A stretch of 33,627 bases of DNA from CAZLQF01 sp964561545 (GCA_964561545.1 CAZLQF010000028.1:1-33627), one strand, 5' to 3'; numbered from the stretch's first letter, positions 13,147-22,911 are shown. Program-made: numbers and translations. Notes: generated from the letters alone by a model not told the origin.

Positions 13147-13489
13147 TTCCCACGATTTTATAAGAAGCCCAGTTACTTAAAATTTAAGCTATGAATTAGC
13201 TTACCAAAAGCGTCCTGTTGGGCCATCCTATCAATATTTTTTTGGTAATGATTGACCTTATTAAGATAAGGACAGGGTCCTTGGTTTAGCGGCTTTATGG
13301 GTTAAATATGAGAGCTTGGTTAAGCCAACGGTTAAAACTTTTGATCCTTTTAAAAGGGGCTAAATTGCTATTGACCCTCTCCAATGAATTGGTTTGATAG
13401 CCATTGTTTTTAAAAAAACGTTGAAATTGTGAATTAAAATTTGAATAAAACCATTTATTTTTATTCAACAACTTAATAAAAATAGGAAA
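13147..13489. other. Intergenic stretch between the iron permease and methyltransferase genes
   Basis: No gene is supported here. It contains a short hairpin soon after the permease stop (TAAGCTA at 13185-13191 with TAGCTTA at 13197-13203), which lacks a T-run, and a stronger inverted repeat directly upstream of the methyltransferase (13441-13468). Confidence 0.6.
13441..13468. promoter_or_regulatory. 10-bp inverted repeat just upstream of the methyltransferase gene
   Basis: TTGAATAAAA (13441-13450) and TTTTATTCAA (13459-13468) are exact inverted arms with an 8-nt spacer, ending 21 bases before the ATG. In DNA it could be an operator; in RNA, a leader hairpin. The arms are AT-rich, so the RNA hairpin would be weak. 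Confidence 0.4.
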
Positions 13490-14149
13490 ATGAGTGAAGC
13501 CAAAACATCTTCTGAAAAACAAGCCCATTGGGAATCAATATATGAAAAGCAGTCAATTGATGAGCTCAACTGGACTGAGGAAAAGGCCACACCAAGCCTG
13601 GACCTGATCAATCAATGTGATTTGGGCCCCAATGAGCCCATCATTGATATAGGTTCCGGCTCTTCGGTTTTAATTCAAAATCTGGTGGAAGCCGGTTTTT
13701 CTAATATTACTGCTTGCGATATTAGTGAAAAAGCCCTTGCGCAAAATAAAGAACGAATGTCCTATGCAGCAGAAAAAGTTAATTGGCTAATAGATGACAT
13801 TGTTAACCCGCAAAGGCTTTATGACCACCATCAAGTATCTTTGTGGCACGATCGTGCTGTTTTTCATTTTTTAACCGACTTTAAAGAACGGTTGACCTAT
13901 TTTTCCGTCATGAACGAATTGGTTAAGGAACAAGGTTACGTGATTTTAGCCACTTTTAATGAAGAAGCCCCAGACCAATGCTCAGGTTTGCCTGTCAGAC
14001 AGTATGATGAATCATTATTGAAAGGTTTCATGGGGCCCGGTTATCAATTAATGCATAGCTTTAATCATACCCATCAAGCGCCTAATGGCGAGGAAAGACC
14101 CTATATTTATACTTTGTTTAAACGTATCCCAAGCGTAGATATGCGGTAA
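13490..14149 (+). CDS. Class I SAM-dependent methyltransferase, substrate unknown
   Basis: 219 residues, single domain. The N-terminal HWESIYEKQSIDELNWTEE (13-31) and SAM-binding motif I IIDIGSGSSV (51-60) are clear. They are followed by the acidic end of strand 2 (ITACDIS), the motif WLIDDI and the family signature LWHDRAVFHFLTD. This is a common group of small cytosolic methyltransferases related in sequence to thiopurine/tellurite-type enzymes and often annotated only as methyltransferase domain proteins. The substrate cannot be told. No transmembrane or signal segment is present. The gene stands alone between two gene-free stretches, so the context gives no clue. The ATG at 13490 is preceded by aatagga. 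Confidence 0.85.
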   Translation: MSEAKTSSEKQAHWESIYEKQSIDELNWTEEKATPSLDLINQCDLGPNEPIIDIGSGSSVLIQNLVEAGFSNITACDISEKALAQNKERMSYAAEKVNWLIDDIVNPQRLYDHHQVSLWHDRAVFHFLTDFKERLTYFSVMNELVKEQGYVILATFNEEAPDQCSGLPVRQYDESLLKGFMGPGYQLMHSFNHTHQAPNGEERPYIYTLFKRIPSVDMR

Positions 14150-14435
14150 TTGGTTAAGCTGGTGATTTAATCTTTAGAAGCTGATTCTTGCGGGATTTAT
14201 ATCTTAAACAAGTAGGTTCGTAAGCAAATGGTAAGCAGCAAATGCTTTTTCCAACCATTTACTTGTGGTAGAGCTATATCTAAAAAATTAATGCTTCTTT
14301 AACAAGCTCGAGATTTTCTGCATTGATTTAATCTAATTCGATTTATGTCTTAGCAGATTAAAGCTCAAAAAAACGGGTGGCTTTAATTGTATAGAAAAAA
14401 AGTAAGAATTGATATTGATTATTGCTGGGGATTAC

Positions 14436-14735
14436 GCGTTGTTACGAGGTGTTCTCTATCCGAGTCCTCTTTGGAGATAGCTTATCTCGGGTGTTGATAG
14501 GAACAATGAATTGTTGAATTATTTAGAAATATTGAAAACTTGGTTCGAGAGACTCGGATAAGACGTAAATTAAAATCAGAGTATCGTTAGCGATGGGTTT
14601 CAGACCCATCGCACAAAAATGGAATAGGGTATAACAAAAATACAGGGGACGCTGCGTTGTTGCGGGATGTAAATCCTTAGCGACCTGTCCTGCCCACTGG
14701 CGGATGGTTTTAGACCCATCGCAAGCAAAGATTAA
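14436..14735. repeat. Nested inverted and direct repeats, possible remnant of an interspersed repeat or MITE
   Basis: ATCCGAGTC (14458-14466) is mirrored by GACTCGGAT (14551-14559). GCGATGGGT (14590-14598) is mirrored by ACCCATCGC (14604-14612), and its right half recurs as AGACCCATCGCA near 14712-14723. GCGTTGTTACGAGGTGT (14436-14452) recurs as GCGTTGTTGCGGGATGT (14654-14670), 14 of 17 identical. No transposase is present. Confidence 0.55.
14590..14612. repeat. Perfect 9-bp hairpin within the repeat region
   Basis: GCGATGGGT and ACCCATCGC are separated by TTCAG. The GC-rich stem would fold stably in RNA or single-stranded DNA. It is not followed by a T-run, so it is not a standard terminator. 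Confidence 0.65.
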
Positions 14736-14776
14736 GCGCAAGACCAAGATTATGCTGGAATATAAAACAAGAAGTC

Positions 14777-16114
14777 TTACCCGGATGAAGTTTTTATAAA
14801 TGGCTCCTCTTGATTCAATGCCCTGGTTAAGCTGCTGATCTTCACCAGGCATTCTTCAAATTCTTTTTCAGCGATGGCATCATAAGTAATGGCAGAGCCT
14901 ACCGGAATGGAGAGGTATTTTTGGCGTTGGTTGTAGAGAAAGGTTCGAATGATCACGTTGAAATCAAAATCACCTCCGGGTGAAATGTAGCCAATGGAGC
15001 CCGAAAAAACGCCCCTTTTAAAATTCTCATAATGTTCGATCAATTCCATGGCTTTCACTTTGGGCGCTCCCGTCATGGAGCCCATGGGAAAGGCATTTTT
15101 AATGGCATCAATGAAATGCGTGTCTTGTCTTTTTTGGGAAGTCACGGTAGAGATCATTTGATGGACGTTGGGAAAGGTATAAATGCCGAAAAGCTCTTCA
15201 ACGTTGACGGTACCGGGATAAGAACTTTTGGCCAGGTCATTCCGCACCAGGTCTACGATCATCACGTTTTCAGCCCTTTCCTTGGGGTCGTTTTGGAGCT
15301 GTTCCTTGAGTGATGCATCTTCCTGAGCTGTTTCTCCCCGCTTGATGGTGCCTTTAATGGGCTGGGAAATAAGTTTGCCCCCGGTTTTTTTAATGAACCT
15401 TTCGAGCGAAGCAGAAATCACAAAATGATCTTGATTCCTGTAAAAAGAGGAAAAAGGGGTAGGAAAGCGGTGCTTTAAATTATAATAAAGCTGGTACGGA
15501 TCAATCTCCGCATTTTCATGATAAAATTCCTGGCAAAAGTTCATTTCATAAACATCGCCCGCCTCAATATGGTCAATGGTCTTGTTGACTTTGGCGATGT
15601 ATTCATCTCGCGACAATTGGTTTTTGAGTGTTCCCGAAATTGAAAGGTCAACGTGTGGAAAATCTTCCGGCTGATCAAACAAAGTCGATTTCGTTTGTTC
15701 AATGGATTCTATCTGATCAGCATGGATGGTGAGTGTATAATCTTTGAGTGCTAAAACAACCCGGGGCTTGAAGAAATGAAGATCGGGGAACCTTAAATGG
15801 TCAGGATTATTAGAGCCAAGTCTCTCAATTTCATTTTTCAAATCATAAGTAAAATAGCCAAAAATCCAGTCCTGCTGCTTTTCCTGAAAATGTTTTAATT
15901 GCTCAAAGGCATTGCCGGTTTTACACTGCAGCGCAGCATCACTTCCAATGCCAGCCAGCATATCGTAAGTATTGTAAAGCGGTTTTTGCTGATCCTGCAT
16001 TTGGTAAAAATCGCAGGAATCCAAATAGCAAAAGGTGTCAAATTGCTTGAGGTAATGGAGGATTTGGTTTTTAAGTTTTTGCTTGTCAGCAATCTCAAAT
16101 GATTCAGAGTGCAT
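14777..16114 (-). CDS. pabB: Aminodeoxychorismate synthase component I
   Basis: 445 residues of the chorismate-utilising enzyme family. The motif QPIKGTIKRG (251-260) has Lys254, which marks PabB; anthranilate synthase TrpE has PIAGT there. Further family motifs are AGDVYEMNFCQEF (185-197), ENVMIVDLVRNDL (282-294), FPMGSMTGAPKVKAMELIE (342-360) and SGSIGYISPGGDFDFNVIIRT (371-391). With a glutaminase partner (PabA) it converts chorismate and ammonia to 4-amino-4-deoxychorismate for folate synthesis. It acts in the cytoplasm. No pabA or pabC is adjacent. The length is normal for the shorter PabB proteins. It is followed at its 3' end by the repeat region, and the gap to the upstream glycosyltransferase gene is 60 bp, so the two could be co-transcribed although their functions are unrelated. 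Confidence 0.9.
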   Translation of the reverse strand: MHSESFEIADKQKLKNQILHYLKQFDTFCYLDSCDFYQMQDQQKPLYNTYDMLAGIGSDAALQCKTGNAFEQLKHFQEKQQDWIFGYFTYDLKNEIERLGSNNPDHLRFPDLHFFKPRVVLALKDYTLTIHADQIESIEQTKSTLFDQPEDFPHVDLSISGTLKNQLSRDEYIAKVNKTIDHIEAGDVYEMNFCQEFYHENAEIDPYQLYYNLKHRFPTPFSSFYRNQDHFVISASLERFIKKTGGKLISQPIKGTIKRGETAQEDASLKEQLQNDPKERAENVMIVDLVRNDLAKSSYPGTVNVEELFGIYTFPNVHQMISTVTSQKRQDTHFIDAIKNAFPMGSMTGAPKVKAMELIEHYENFKRGVFSGSIGYISPGGDFDFNVIIRTFLYNQRQKYLSIPVGSAITYDAIAEKEFEECLVKISSLTRALNQEEPFIKTSSG

Positions 16115-16174
16115 TAAGCGAATGATTTTTATACAAGGGCTATTTTAAGATCGAATTTAGGATAAATAGGCAAT

Positions 16175-17755
16175 CTAATGTGAAGCAAGCGTTTTTTGCT
16201 TGATCCATTCTACAAAATGGTGGTAATACTCATATAGTTTATTGTACCATTGATTATGGGGTATTGTATAGGCATCGAAATCCTTGGCGATTTGTTGATA
16301 TTTCGCTTCCCTGTTATTTAAGTCTTGTTTTAGGGCAAATTCAAAATGATCAATAGCATACCAATGGAAGGGCATTTCTGTATCAATGCGGGCTTGTAAA
16401 TTTGCATCATTTCTCTCATATAGTACGGCCGGTTTTAATTTATCAATCAGATTATCGTTCCCTCTCCATTTTTGGGGGTAACTTAAACCGATTAAATCAA
16501 ATACATAATGTTTGTTAGCCAGAATGTACCTACCGGCACCTATTTCATCGGAGGCTACAATAATAGGCGTGTTAAAAATGCTGTTCAACTGATACGAAAA
16601 TTTAGCGTAAGCTTCTTCTCGGACCGGGAAGTGGTATTTATAATAAAGATAGGCATTGGCCATAAGCCCTATTATTCCAATAACTACAAATGAGGTAAGA
16701 CTTATAATTTTTATAGCTTGAATGGTAGGCTTCCTTAATTGCCTGAATAAATGGTCGTTTAATAACCTTATTCCTTCAATGACCAGGGTTAAAACCCCTG
16801 GAAAGATTGGGCAAAAATACCACGGGAAATTAATAGCATAGCCACGCCCGCTGAACAATATTGCAATTCCATATAACAATGAGATCCATACCAGTAAAGG
16901 AAGCTTTTCCTTAAAATACCACTTTTTAAATAATCCCAAGCAAATAAGGGGATAGCTTAAAACAGGGATCGTAGGCATTGAATAGCGGTAAAACCCGCCT
17001 ATATACTTGATTATACCTTCTCCTATAATTGAAAAATTGCCAATCCATTCATTGAAAGTAAGCTTATCCAATTGGGTTTTACTTTTTACCGTATTAGGGA
17101 GCCATTCATTATAATAAAGTTCTCCGAACAAGAAAAAGGCAACGATGATTAAACTGGCAAATGACCAGTATTGCCAGTTAACCTGTTTCTTCCATATACA
17201 CAAAACTGATATAGCCGCTAATAAGATGATCCCGTCAAACCGTATCCAGATTGCAATGGGAGCTATAATCAACGCAAGATTGAAATGCTTTTTTTCATAA
17301 AAGTAAATGCTGGCAATAATCACCAATAAAAAAAGAGGCGTTTCCATACCTTTAAAAGAACTAAAGAGAAATACCGGATTAAGAAATAATAGTAAAGCCC
17401 ATAATATTCCCCAGTTTTTACTCTCCCACATTTGATGGCCTAAAGCCATCATCATCAAAAACAAGCTTCCTTCACAAAGCCAACCTAATATGCGCAAAGC
17501 CCAGGCCGGATCTATACCGGGCCAACTGATTAGCGTAATGCCAAATGCCCAAAGCGGATTGGTGATGACGTAGACGTACTCACCGGGATTAAAAGTAAAG
17601 CCATGCCCTTCCAAAAAGTGCTTGACCGTAGATAATGTAATGTAGGCATCGTCAGAAATGTAGTTTGGTATCAATGCACGAAGCAGGAATAAGCATATAA
17701 ATGGAGCTAAATAAAAAAGCGTTTTTTGTTTTTGCGTCATAAAGGAGGATTGCAT
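16175..17755 (-). CDS. GT-C type membrane glycosyltransferase-like protein
   Basis: 526 residues with about nine to eleven hydrophobic segments in the first 360 residues and a soluble C-terminal tail. The first loop holds SDDAYITLSTVKHFLEGHGF with the Asp-Asp pair at 35-36, then FNPGEYVYVITNPLW. This is the catalytic acidic loop signature of GT-C enzymes related to the arabinofuranosyl/mannosyltransferase families that use polyprenyl-phosphate sugars on the outer face of the inner membrane. The sugar and the acceptor are not predictable. A start at the ATG at 17755 is preceded by aagga. The neighbours do not form a polysaccharide cluster. It lies 102 bp after the C25 peptidase gene on the same strand, with no obvious terminator between. 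T9SS cargo in this phylum is attached to A-LPS, so a role in surface glycan assembly is conceivable but unproven. Confidence 0.75.
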   Translation of the reverse strand: MQSSFMTQKQKTLFYLAPFICLFLLRALIPNYISDDAYITLSTVKHFLEGHGFTFNPGEYVYVITNPLWAFGITLISWPGIDPAWALRILGWLCEGSLFLMMMALGHQMWESKNWGILWALLLFLNPVFLFSSFKGMETPLFLLVIIASIYFYEKKHFNLALIIAPIAIWIRFDGIILLAAISVLCIWKKQVNWQYWSFASLIIVAFFLFGELYYNEWLPNTVKSKTQLDKLTFNEWIGNFSIIGEGIIKYIGGFYRYSMPTIPVLSYPLICLGLFKKWYFKEKLPLLVWISLLYGIAILFSGRGYAINFPWYFCPIFPGVLTLVIEGIRLLNDHLFRQLRKPTIQAIKIISLTSFVVIGIIGLMANAYLYYKYHFPVREEAYAKFSYQLNSIFNTPIIVASDEIGAGRYILANKHYVFDLIGLSYPQKWRGNDNLIDKLKPAVLYERNDANLQARIDTEMPFHWYAIDHFEFALKQDLNNREAKYQQIAKDFDAYTIPHNQWYNKLYEYYHHFVEWIKQKTLASH

Positions 17756-17857
17756 TCATCCTTAATAAATCTGCGGAAAGGTATAAATAATTACAAAATT
17801 GGTAACTGTTAATTTTGACCTCACCTTGTTAATTGTAACTTGGTAATTGCCAAATAA

Positions 17858-20800
17858 TCAACGCATCAGATAAATCTTCCCGATGTTCTTTTCGAAGAAC
17901 TTATCACCAGCTGTTTCTCGATGCTCTATGGATTCGCCATTGAGGTATGATTTGACGCGGTAAAAATAAACCCCATTACCGACAGGATCGCCATAATCGT
18001 CTTTGCCGCGCCATATGTAATCGGTTTTATTTACGCCAATGTGAAGCGGCCCCAGGTCTTCTTTGGTAAATTCTTTAATGACTTTTCCCGTAACAGTCAA
18101 GATTTGAATGTTGATCTTATCCGGGATTTTCGAGCCTGTTAGGGTGAATACAAACCGCATTCTACTTGTAAAGGGATTGGGGTAGGGGTAAAAATGGGTA
18201 ATAGATGATTTGTTAACTACCTCGAATTCCTTTTTGTAAAGTTGATTGCCAGATTTGTTACCAGACTCGTCTTTAGCTTGAACGGATAATTCATACATTC
18301 CATCCTTCAGTTTTTGCTGGGGTTGGTACGTGACGTAGGCTTTGTTAGATTTTTTGCTTTGTGCTCCTTGAAATTCCACTTGGTTGGATTGGTAGCTCAA
18401 GCGCTGTTTTTCGCTTTGATCTGGTTTTTTCATGTAAATATCTATATTGCTGGTGTCCTGCAGCAAATAAAATTGGTTTTCATCTTTGGCCGTGATACGG
18501 ATTTCAGGTTGAGGTTCAACAATGTCGCCATTCATGATTCGTCTGCCATTAAAGGTTACGTCTACCAATGGATTGGTTTGATCCACATTTACGTGAAATT
18601 TTCGCTTAAGAATGTTGTTAAAGAAATATTGTTCAAGTTGATCAAGATTAGGGTTTAAAGATACTTGTAAATTATTGTCGCCTTTTAAATCATCACTTGA
18701 GAATTGCTTATCGATCACCAGGTTTTCACCGCTTTTTAAATTTTGTAACCTTTTTTCATTGTCTAATACGATTTTTCTATTGCTGGACTTGATCTGGTAG
18801 TGAACCAATAAACTATCCATTTCATAGTCAGAAATGTTTTCGTAGGCAATCTCTACTTCCAAGCTATCTCCTTGTTGCAAAGTGTCTTGATGGAAATTGT
18901 AGGCAAGATCAGGTTTGAGGGTACCTTCGGGTACTTGATCGTATAAAACCCGCCAGTTATTGAGCTGGGGTGGTGTTAGGTTAGCCTGGTCAAACATGCT
19001 TGCTTTTATCCGGATATAAGGGTATTGTTCGGCATCTATCCAATCAATATTCAATGATTGAGGTGGAATTGAATTTTTAAGGATGTTTTCATTACCCGCT
19101 CTATCAATTCCAATTATGGATAGTTCTATCGAGTCTTTTGAAGGAGATTCCAGGCTTGACGTTGATATATCAAAACGTCCCCAGCCTTGAGCGGGTCCAA
19201 TCGGGGCGGATTTAAGTGTTCCTTGTGCTCTTACCGGAAAAATGATCTTAGTAGCTGTAAGTGTTTGTTCATCCGGTGGTGTAGAACTGTTTTCATTGTA
19301 AGTAAATTCTTCAGCTTCTCCGGGTTCATAGCCTTTTCTTCCAAACATTATATAAGGATGCCCATTACCCACCGATCTAATTTCAGAAGCACCCAATTTT
19401 TCCAAAGCCTGATAGAATTCTTCTCCCAAATCAGCGAAACGGTGCTCATTTCCATTGTAAGCAAATACATGATAATCATCCGGAATCGAATCAACATGTT
19501 GAATAAAGTCTTCAACAACCTGGCTATCAATGTTGCCTGAATTTGTAATCCAGTCAAACTTGTAAACAGCGCTGAAGGTGTCTTCTGGCGTCCCATCTGC
19601 TGTGTTTTCATTATTCCATGGATTGTATGGACTGGGATAATTAAATCTTACTTGGTTAGTTGGGTTTACTGCTATCATAAGGATTCCCTGCGGGGGGCTG
19701 GAGAAATACATTAAGCCGCCTTCGTAACGCATTAAATTAAATCCACTACTATTAACACCTGCTGATGACACCAAATACCGTCCGGATACGCGCCTGTTGA
19801 ATTTAAATTCACGATCGATGCTGTCCAGAGCAATATGGGTAGGGCTACTACTTTTAAATTGATGAAAATCCGCTTGCGCCCATCCTTTTGGACTGTTGTT
19901 GATAAAAGTGAAAGAATTTCCGCGCCAGGCTTTAGCCGCTTTTCCTTGATTCTTCAGCCTTGCTCGCCAGTAATAAACGGTTGTATCTTGATTTAAAGGC
20001 AAGCTAACGCTCCAATTTGCCTGAAAGCCGCTATTGATCTCTGAGGAAGATTGAAGTAATGGACTGTTAAATTGAGGGGTGGTATCAAGCTGGAATTCAT
20101 AGACCCCATTTTTTAGAAACAGGTTGTTGGATTGCACTTTTAAGGTTACATTACGCTCATTAACAATGGAAAATGGCCTTGGGAATAAAGGAAATACACC
20201 GCTTGAAGGTAAGAAATACTCAATGGTAGCCGTATTGTTAATTTCATTTACTTCCGGGATTTTATTCCTTGCATCCAGCGATATTTCAAATTTATTGTTG
20301 CCCACGTATTCATTACCATCAGGCTTGATGTAATAATAAAAGGTGTCTTTATGATAGGGAGCTTTTACCTGTTTAGGAGGTAACGTTTCTGTTGAAAAAT
20401 CCGGGAAGGTATGTTTGATTTCAATCTTAAATGAATCATTGATGGCTTGGCCCTTATTTTTGGCGATAATGCCAATGGCAAATGAATCAGCTTCTACATT
20501 AGCATTATCAGGCGTTATAAAAGCATCTTGCTTTGTTATGCCATAATCAGGTTCGCTTGGGTGATATAAATTGATGGCAGGATCTCCTTGAAAGGTTTTT
20601 TGTAAGATTTGCATTTCGTTGAATGGATCGCCCGGATTTTGAAAGTCTTCAATGGTACCATTGACAATGGTGCCTAATGTGTTGCCATAATTTTTCTGCA
20701 CCATATTATTATAAAAATCCGTTGTATAGGTGTTGAGGCGGCCCACAAAACTAAAAGAGGTTTCAGCGATCCAAGCAATAGCACCTTTATTGGGGCTTAG

Positions 20801-22888
20801 TAAAAAATTTTCTCCTTTCGATGTTTCAGTGAAAGAATTACCAAGAATACAGCCACTGAACAGGAATATGGGATGGCCTCCTTGAGGATATCGATAATCT
20901 GAAGGTTCTCCGATCGGTACCTCTAAAATATCGGCTGCACCATGCCCAAAATAAGTAACAAGGGGCAATCCGCTGTTAATTTCTTTGAGTACTTTATCAA
21001 CCAAGCCCAAATCCTGGGGAAGTGAAGAGTTTTTAGAGATTGTGGTTGCCTTGGCTCCAAGTTTAGGACCCGAGGCTATTGATTCATAATTGTTTAAAAA
21101 GCCGGTGAATTGGGCATTCTCATTTTTGTTGGTACCTCCTACCAAATGTAGTAATTGTTTCCGCCACAATAGGCCCTCGTTATTCATGGCCATTTCAAGC
21201 TGGGTTTCGTAGGTTCTTAGTTTATCTAAATAGTTCCTGACATCGCCGTTGGTTTTAGCTGGTATTCGACTTAAGGAAAAAGGTAGGGCAAGGCCTTCTT
21301 CATTTAAACCTGCAGCAAACAAATTATCAGATGGTGGAATCCCCATGGTTGGAACCAGGTTTTCATTGAGTTTATCCTCCCTTCTTAAAATGTCATTTTT
21401 ATAACCTTTACCCAATAATAAGAGGTAATCGGGCGCAGTGGCGTTGTCTACTAAGAATTCAATAAAATTTTTAATGGCCAAGGGGTGATGCACGCCATAG
21501 TAATATTGATTGAATAACTGATCTGTATAAACTACTGAGGTATTAAAGCCTTTCGAACTACGATAATTTGCGTATTCCTGGGCACTGGATTGTAGTTTTT
21601 TGTTAGAAATGATTAAAAAATCGGTATTCGATGAAATTTGATTTCGATGGTTAACAAAGTTGACTTTTCTTGGATTGGCAATTTGAAAGTTGGTGCTGTC
21701 TGTTAAGTAAAGCTTCTTTTCATTACTGCCTTGCGGAATGATGGCGTCAACATCACTACCATTAGTAGTTCCGTAAATTTTGTAGTTGCTTGTTCTATCA
21801 TACAATACGGGGTTATTTTTCCCTGATTCGTAATTTGAGAATTTAAGGTATTGCTTTTGGGTTAGACCAGAACTTATGGAGAATTTTCGATTGGCCTCAT
21901 TATTGAGGTTAAAAGTAGATGGATACTGAATTTTAATATAGTTGACAGCATTGACATCCTGGTCCCGCCAATCTGTACCTCTGATCACTTGAAAGCTCAG
22001 GCTTGTATTCGGATCATTTAGGTCGCTTCTGTTCAACTGAGTGCTTAAAGTTTTGACATTATAACCTTTACTCAGTACCTCAAAAATTTGCCTTTGATTG
22101 GGTCCAATCTCTACTTGATAATGGTGATGGTATATTGGTTGATAGTTGCTGGAATCGGCTCTTGATTGACTATATACTTGCGTCTCTATTTGTGGATTTG
22201 GGCCTGAATTGGCAAAATTTTCTGTTCTGATAGAAGTGGTAAATCTTGTGTTCCAAATGTCAAATTTGGAGCTGCCCCAACCTTCTCCTTTGTTGTAATA
22301 AGAAAGGCCTAATAAATTTGATTGAGCATTCGTGCCGGAAAGACCATCGAAATAATTATCCGTAAAATATTTTAAGACCTCTTTATTGTAATAGGGTTTA
22401 GGAGTATAATTTTGGTAATCCGTTTCTTTAAAATCTCTGTACCTAAGGCCTTGATTACCCGATTGCCATGTAAGAAAATAAGCAGCAGAATCGGTATATA
22501 AACTGTATCCTTCATGAGGCTGGTCACCGGGATTTTCATACAAAGGTTCATCAAGCTCGCCTCGGTTTTTTTCACCAAAAAATTCAATGTAATCTCCGGA
22601 GTTAAAATTACCATCCTGGCCGGTGTAAACATCTATGGGCTTTTCCTCACCTTTGTGAAACAGTTGAAAGGATGAAAGCGCAACTTGTGTTAGGTTAGTA
22701 GCGGTTTGGTTGTCCAGGTCATCATAATAAACCCGGTAAATCCCGTCTTTGGCTACCTGGATTTTGAAATATTCTTGGTTGTAATTAACCCAATCATTGT
22801 ATGATTGCTGGGCCTTTGTTTCGAATCCGGCCAATAAAAGAATAAGAGAACCAACCAAGTAATATTTGACGGAGCTGCCTTCAATCAT
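17858..22888 (-). CDS. porU2: PorU2-like C25 family peptidase, putative T9SS sortase
   Basis: The start is placed at the ATG at 22888 (1676 residues): aggaat lies upstream, a signal peptide follows at once (LLLAGFETKAQ), and a -7 box at 22919-22912 would begin the RNA inside the longer frame that opens at 22969. The C25 (gingipain-type) domain carries the catalytic pair His649 in YFGHGAAD and Cys680 in FLFSGCILGNSF. A CARDB-like segment (KNKGQAINDSFKIEI), several Ig-like beta domains and a closing FlgD/T9SS-type domain (YPYPNPF, WRGKDDYGDPVGNGVYFYRV) follow. Proteins of about 1600-1700 residues with this order are usually annotated PorU2, a homologue of the PorU sortase that removes sorting domains and links cargo to lipopolysaccharide. 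It may process the T9SS proteins encoded in this window. Ordinary PorU is shorter. Confidence 0.8.
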   Translation of the reverse strand: MIEGSSVKYYLVGSLILLLAGFETKAQQSYNDWVNYNQEYFKIQVAKDGIYRVYYDDLDNQTATNLTQVALSSFQLFHKGEEKPIDVYTGQDGNFNSGDYIEFFGEKNRGELDEPLYENPGDQPHEGYSLYTDSAAYFLTWQSGNQGLRYRDFKETDYQNYTPKPYYNKEVLKYFTDNYFDGLSGTNAQSNLLGLSYYNKGEGWGSSKFDIWNTRFTTSIRTENFANSGPNPQIETQVYSQSRADSSNYQPIYHHHYQVEIGPNQRQIFEVLSKGYNVKTLSTQLNRSDLNDPNTSLSFQVIRGTDWRDQDVNAVNYIKIQYPSTFNLNNEANRKFSISSGLTQKQYLKFSNYESGKNNPVLYDRTSNYKIYGTTNGSDVDAIIPQGSNEKKLYLTDSTNFQIANPRKVNFVNHRNQISSNTDFLIISNKKLQSSAQEYANYRSSKGFNTSVVYTDQLFNQYYYGVHHPLAIKNFIEFLVDNATAPDYLLLLGKGYKNDILRREDKLNENLVPTMGIPPSDNLFAAGLNEEGLALPFSLSRIPAKTNGDVRNYLDKLRTYETQLEMAMNNEGLLWRKQLLHLVGGTNKNENAQFTGFLNNYESIASGPKLGAKATTISKNSSLPQDLGLVDKVLKEINSGLPLVTYFGHGAADILEVPIGEPSDYRYPQGGHPIFLFSGCILGNSFTETSKGENFLLSPNKGAIAWIAETSFSFVGRLNTYTTDFYNNMVQKNYGNTLGTIVNGTIEDFQNPGDPFNEMQILQKTFQGDPAINLYHPSEPDYGITKQDAFITPDNANVEADSFAIGIIAKNKGQAINDSFKIEIKHTFPDFSTETLPPKQVKAPYHKDTFYYYIKPDGNEYVGNNKFEISLDARNKIPEVNEINNTATIEYFLPSSGVFPLFPRPFSIVNERNVTLKVQSNNLFLKNGVYEFQLDTTPQFNSPLLQSSSEINSGFQANWSVSLPLNQDTTVYYWRARLKNQGKAAKAWRGNSFTFINNSPKGWAQADFHQFKSSSPTHIALDSIDREFKFNRRVSGRYLVSSAGVNSSGFNLMRYEGGLMYFSSPPQGILMIAVNPTNQVRFNYPSPYNPWNNENTADGTPEDTFSAVYKFDWITNSGNIDSQVVEDFIQHVDSIPDDYHVFAYNGNEHRFADLGEEFYQALEKLGASEIRSVGNGHPYIMFGRKGYEPGEAEEFTYNENSSTPPDEQTLTATKIIFPVRAQGTLKSAPIGPAQGWGRFDISTSSLESPSKDSIELSIIGIDRAGNENILKNSIPPQSLNIDWIDAEQYPYIRIKASMFDQANLTPPQLNNWRVLYDQVPEGTLKPDLAYNFHQDTLQQGDSLEVEIAYENISDYEMDSLLVHYQIKSSNRKIVLDNEKRLQNLKSGENLVIDKQFSSDDLKGDNNLQVSLNPNLDQLEQYFFNNILKRKFHVNVDQTNPLVDVTFNGRRIMNGDIVEPQPEIRITAKDENQFYLLQDTSNIDIYMKKPDQSEKQRLSYQSNQVEFQGAQSKKSNKAYVTYQPQQKLKDGMYELSVQAKDESGNKSGNQLYKKEFEVVNKSSITHFYPYPNPFTSRMRFVFTLTGSKIPDKINIQILTVTGKVIKEFTKEDLGPLHIGVNKTDYIWRGKDDYGDPVGNGVYFYRVKSYLNGESIEHRETAGDKFFEKNIGKIYLMR

Positions 22889-22911
22889 AATATTCCTAAA
22901 ATGTGTTTCAA

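Larger units (their letters stand above)
14150..14776. other. Gene-free stretch with decayed repeat elements
   Basis: 627 bases with no supported gene. The first 280 bases are plain AT-rich sequence. From about 14434 to 14735 the composition changes and several inverted and direct repeats are packed together, as in a decayed small mobile or interspersed repeat element. An open frame of 109 codons on the minus strand across it is rejected because it consists of repeat sequence and has no family signal. Confidence 0.6.

Noticed and set aside
13185..13203. Short hairpin after the iron permease gene as a terminator
   Set aside because: The stem is AT-rich, only 7 bp, and has no T-run after it.
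13295..13528. 77-codon frame on the minus strand overlapping the methyltransferase start
   Set aside because: No similarity or ribosome-binding site; it overlaps a better gene.
14523..14852. 109-codon frame on the minus strand in the repeat region
   Set aside because: Made largely of repeat sequence, overlaps the end of pabB, and has no family motif.
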